A stretch of 6,641 bases of DNA from Oscillospiraceae bacterium (GTDB lineage Bacteria; Bacillota; Clostridia; Oscillospirales; Acutalibacteraceae): assembly GCA_031262125.1 (NCBI GenBank), contig JAISII010000057.1, forward strand, positions 1 through 6,641, written 5' to 3'. The translations under genes were made by a program, and so were the position numbers. The notes below the pieces were generated by a model. That model had not been told where the DNA came from, did no database searches, and was given only the letters and a program-made list of their open reading frames with translations. Positions 4,236 to 6,641 of the stretch are shown here, piece after piece. How positions within the stretch are numbered: position 1 is the stretch's first letter; each line of letters opens with the position of its first letter.

Positions 4236-6557
4236 TTAGTTTTTATTGTAAAATTTGCTGTATATATACGCCTGCCCAAGGGCAATTCCGCCGTCGTTTG
4301 GAGGTGTTTGCTCGTTAATATAAACCGCAAAGCCTGCGTTTTTCAGCTCTTTTTCTGCCAGAGTTGTTAGCAAACAGTTTTGGAACACCCCGCCCGAGAG
4401 TGCAACAGCCGAGGATTCAACCCCGTTTTTTGTCGCCTGTTTTTGCCGTATTAAACTGCAAATTTGTGCAACAGTTTGTGCCAAGCAACTGTGCAAACCC
4501 AACGCCAGTGCATACTTTCGGTTTGCTGTTTTTGCATTTGCACAACATTGCAGCAGCTTTTGTGGCGAAAAAATAAGCTCTTCGCCCTCGGTGTTTATCG
4601 TAAACAAATCCTCCGCCGGGGCAATGGTTTTTTGCAAGGCGGCTTCTGCAAACTGCTGCAAAAGCACTGCACATTCGCCCTCGTAGGAATTATAATCGCA
4701 CAAACCAAGCAAGGCACACACTGCATCAAACAGCCGCCCAATACTTGAGGAAGCAACTGTTAATCCGCCTTTTTTTGCCGCACAAACAATTTTATTCTCT
4801 TCATTAAAATTTTCGCCTAAGTCTATGCCGTAATTTTGGCACATAAACGCCGCCGCAAGCTTTGCATTTTTGGAAGAAGCATCGTTTGCCAAAATGGGCG
4901 AATACTCTAAATGGGCTGTGTGGGTAATCTCGTTTTGTGCAAATGCAAAAAATTCTCCACCCCACACTGTGCCGTCGTCGCCGTAGCCAACACCGTCAAA
5001 CGCCGCACCAATAACAGGGGTGTTTGCAAGACTATGTTCGCAAATTACCGAGGCTATGTGAGCAATATGGTGCTGCACAAAAAACGGCGGTTCTGTGTTG
5101 TTTTGCTGTGCCGCTTTTGCCGCAAATTCGCTTGATAAATAACTCGGATGTTTGTCGGCAACATACGCTTTTGGGGTAACATCCAGCAAATTGCACAGTG
5201 TGGTTTTGCATTCGGCATAACGCTCAAAAGTGTTGTAATCCGTCAAATCGCCGATGTAAGGACTAAGGTAGGCATAACCGTTTTTGCACAGGCAAAAAGC
5301 CGATTTTAAATCGCTGCCGGCGGCAAAAAACTCACCGCAAATCTGTGCAACGGGCAACGGTGCAAAGCCCCTTGCCCTGCGGATTAGCTGTTGCTTCCCC
5401 AAAACAATTTGCAGCACCGAATCATCACAGGGCCCTTCAATTTTGCGGTTTGTATAAAGCACCCCGTCTATATAATCGGCGTTTTCGGCTGCAAAATTTT
5501 GAGCTTGTTCGTCCTCAAAAATAATTGGACTATCGCAAAAATTTGCACTGGTCAGCACTAAGCTGCCCGTTTGCTCCAAAAGCAACTCCTGCAACGGTGC
5601 ATAGGGCAAAAAAGCCCCGCAGCGTGTGCTGTTGCAAACAACTTCTTTTGGTATGGTGCTAACGCCGCTGCTGTTCATTTTTAACAGCACTATGGGTGCT
5701 TGCTGCGATTTTAAAGCTGTTTGCTCCTCTTTATTAACATTGCAAAGCTGCTTAACATTATCAATATTTTTAAACATAACCGCAAAGGGCTTTTTATCTC
5801 GCTTTTTAATTAAGCGGATTTTTTTTGCCGCATTTGCATTAAAGGCAGAGCATGCAATATGGTACCCGCCAATGCCTTTAACCAGCACAACGCCGCCGTT
5901 GTTTATTATTTTTACAGCTGAATTAAATGCGTTATCGCCCTCAAGAATATTTTCAGAACCATCCGCTTGTGCAAAAAACAGCTTTGGTCCGCAGCTTTTG
6001 CAAGACACTGTTTCGGCAATATAGCGGCGGTTTTGCTTGTCGTCATATTCATCCGCACATTGCTGGCAAAGCTCAAACTCGTGCATTGTTGTGCTTTGCC
6101 TGTCGTAGGGCAGTGCGTTAATTATAGAATAGCGGGGGCCGCACTGGGTGCAGGTGTTAAACCAATAACCATACCGCCTGTTGGTTTTATTGCAAAGCTC
6201 CGCCCTGCATTCGTCGCATAACGCAATGTCGGGCGGAATCAGCTTAAAATTATTCTCTGTTTGGCTCTGTTTAACCTCAAAACCATTATAAATTTTTGAT
6301 GCTTGCACCGCCTTTTTAACCGAAAAGTTAAAAACTTGGGCTTTAGGAATATACTTTTTGTATTTTTTTAATTCTTGCAAAAAGTTTTCTAAATTGCTAA
6401 CATCTCCTGCGGCAACAACCTCTACCAAACCACCGCAATTGCAAACATAGCCGCAAACGCCGCAAAGGTCGGCAGCCCGCTTAACAAAAGGTCTAAAACC
6501 GACGCCCTGCACTATGCCGACGGCAGTTATTTGCCATTCATAATTTTTGTTACACAT
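4236..6557 (-). CDS. hypF: Carbamoyltransferase HypF
   Basis: HypF hydrolyses carbamoyl phosphate, forms carbamoyl-adenylate and passes the carbamoyl group to the HypE C-terminal Cys, the first step in making CN ligands. The 773-residue protein has all domains. The acylphosphatase domain (about 1-97) has IVQGVGFRPF with catalytic Arg22 and Asn40. Two zinc fingers carry CDEC (114-117), CTQC (136-139), CQQC (164-167) and CKSC (186-189). The YrdC-like domain (about 207-398) has KRDKKPFAVM and LTSAN. The Kae1-like carbamoyltransferase domain (about 410-770) has IGDL, the metal-binding HHIAH (496-500), FDGVGYGDDGTVWGGEFF, SIGRLFDAV, YEGE, ALSGGVFQN and PPNDGGIALGQ. The ATG follows GAGG (6565-6568) by 7 bases and lies inside the hypB 3' end, suggesting translational coupling. 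No frameshift or missing key motif was seen. Confidence 0.97.
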   Translation of the reverse strand: MCNKNYEWQITAVGIVQGVGFRPFVKRAADLCGVCGYVCNCGGLVEVVAAGDVSNLENFLQELKKYKKYIPKAQVFNFSVKKAVQASKIYNGFEVKQSQTENNFKLIPPDIALCDECRAELCNKTNRRYGYWFNTCTQCGPRYSIINALPYDRQSTTMHEFELCQQCADEYDDKQNRRYIAETVSCKSCGPKLFFAQADGSENILEGDNAFNSAVKIINNGGVVLVKGIGGYHIACSAFNANAAKKIRLIKKRDKKPFAVMFKNIDNVKQLCNVNKEEQTALKSQQAPIVLLKMNSSGVSTIPKEVVCNSTRCGAFLPYAPLQELLLEQTGSLVLTSANFCDSPIIFEDEQAQNFAAENADYIDGVLYTNRKIEGPCDDSVLQIVLGKQQLIRRARGFAPLPVAQICGEFFAAGSDLKSAFCLCKNGYAYLSPYIGDLTDYNTFERYAECKTTLCNLLDVTPKAYVADKHPSYLSSEFAAKAAQQNNTEPPFFVQHHIAHIASVICEHSLANTPVIGAAFDGVGYGDDGTVWGGEFFAFAQNEITHTAHLEYSPILANDASSKNAKLAAAFMCQNYGIDLGENFNEENKIVCAAKKGGLTVASSSIGRLFDAVCALLGLCDYNSYEGECAVLLQQFAEAALQKTIAPAEDLFTINTEGEELIFSPQKLLQCCANAKTANRKYALALGLHSCLAQTVAQICSLIRQKQATKNGVESSAVALSGGVFQNCLLTTLAEKELKNAGFAVYINEQTPPNDGGIALGQAYIYSKFYNKN

Positions 6558-6641
6558 TCATAAACCTCTGCAACGCCGCTGCCGTTTTTGGTGCAAACTT
6601 TTATAATCGGTGCGTTTTTATTTAGCAACCGCACGCCTTTT
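6527..6641 (-). CDS. hypB: Hydrogenase nickel-insertion GTPase HypB, C-terminal fragment (runs off window edge)
   Basis: Only the last 37 codons plus TAA (6527-6529) are in the window, reading from KGVRLLNKNAPIIKVCTKNG to a terminal MNGK. HypB is a GTPase of the SIMIBI class that drives nickel delivery to the hydrogenase large subunit. The piece resembles the HypB C-terminus, in which R-x-L-N-x-x-A-x-I is followed by a strand and the G5 motif (usually S-A-K-T-G-E-G, here C-T-K-N-G-S-G) and a final helix. The same segment could come from another small GTPase, but the position directly before hypF, overlapping it by 31 bases, is typical of hypB. The P-loop and metal-binding residues lie outside the window. 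Confidence 0.75.
   Translation of the reverse strand, partial: KGVRLLNKNAPIIKVCTKNGSGVAEVYECVTKIMNGK

Noticed and set aside
4220..4330. N-terminal extension of hypC to an upstream ATG at 4328-4330
   Set aside because: It would overlap the end of hypF, add residues foreign to HypC, and bury the essential Cys2, which must follow the initiator Met.

Overview
All recognised genes in this window lie on the minus strand, so transcription runs from high to low coordinates. The window joins two gene sets. Upstream is a [NiFe]-hydrogenase maturation operon in the order hypB (3' end only), hypF, hypC, hypD, hypE (about 6641 to 1708). Downstream is an ammonium uptake and nitrogen-sensing pair, amtB followed by the first 19 codons of a P-II gene, probably glnK (1310 to 1). 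Moderate-to-low GC, AGGAGG-type ribosome binding sites, GTG and TTG starts, and cysteine-, alanine- and asparagine-rich proteins suggest an anaerobic Gram-positive bacterium, probably of the Clostridia. That placement is an inference from style; no marker gene fixes it.

The hyp genes are packed as an operon. hypB overlaps hypF by 31 bases, hypF and hypC are 16 bases apart, and hypD starts inside the hypC stop (ATGA). The exception is the 182-base gap between hypD and hypE. It contains a second, nearly exact copy (32 of 33 bases) of the 3' end of hypD, encoding the HypD-type tail MVSAEGACNAYI, about 20 bases before the hypE start. The simplest reading is that hypD once ended there, and that about 163 bases of very AT-rich DNA were later inserted or duplicated so that the gene's 3' end was restored.

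Together HypF (carbamoyl transfer), HypE (dehydration to thiocyanate), HypC and HypD (Fe(CN)2CO carrier and assembly scaffold) and HypB (GTPase for nickel delivery) build the active site of a [NiFe] hydrogenase. No hydrogenase structural gene is in the window. All five proteins carry the expected motifs. HypE has some unusual substitutions.

The 397 bases between hypE and amtB (1311-1707) hold no gene but much regulatory structure: a 15-base palindrome, a near-consensus promoter (TTGACA-17-TACAAT with extended -10) that runs straight into a strong intrinsic terminator, a 9-bp-arm inverted repeat, A/T tracts, and a second -10 box nearer amtB. The terminator can end the hyp transcript. Its 5' arm could also pair with upstream sequence, which makes an attenuator for amtB-glnK possible but unproven.
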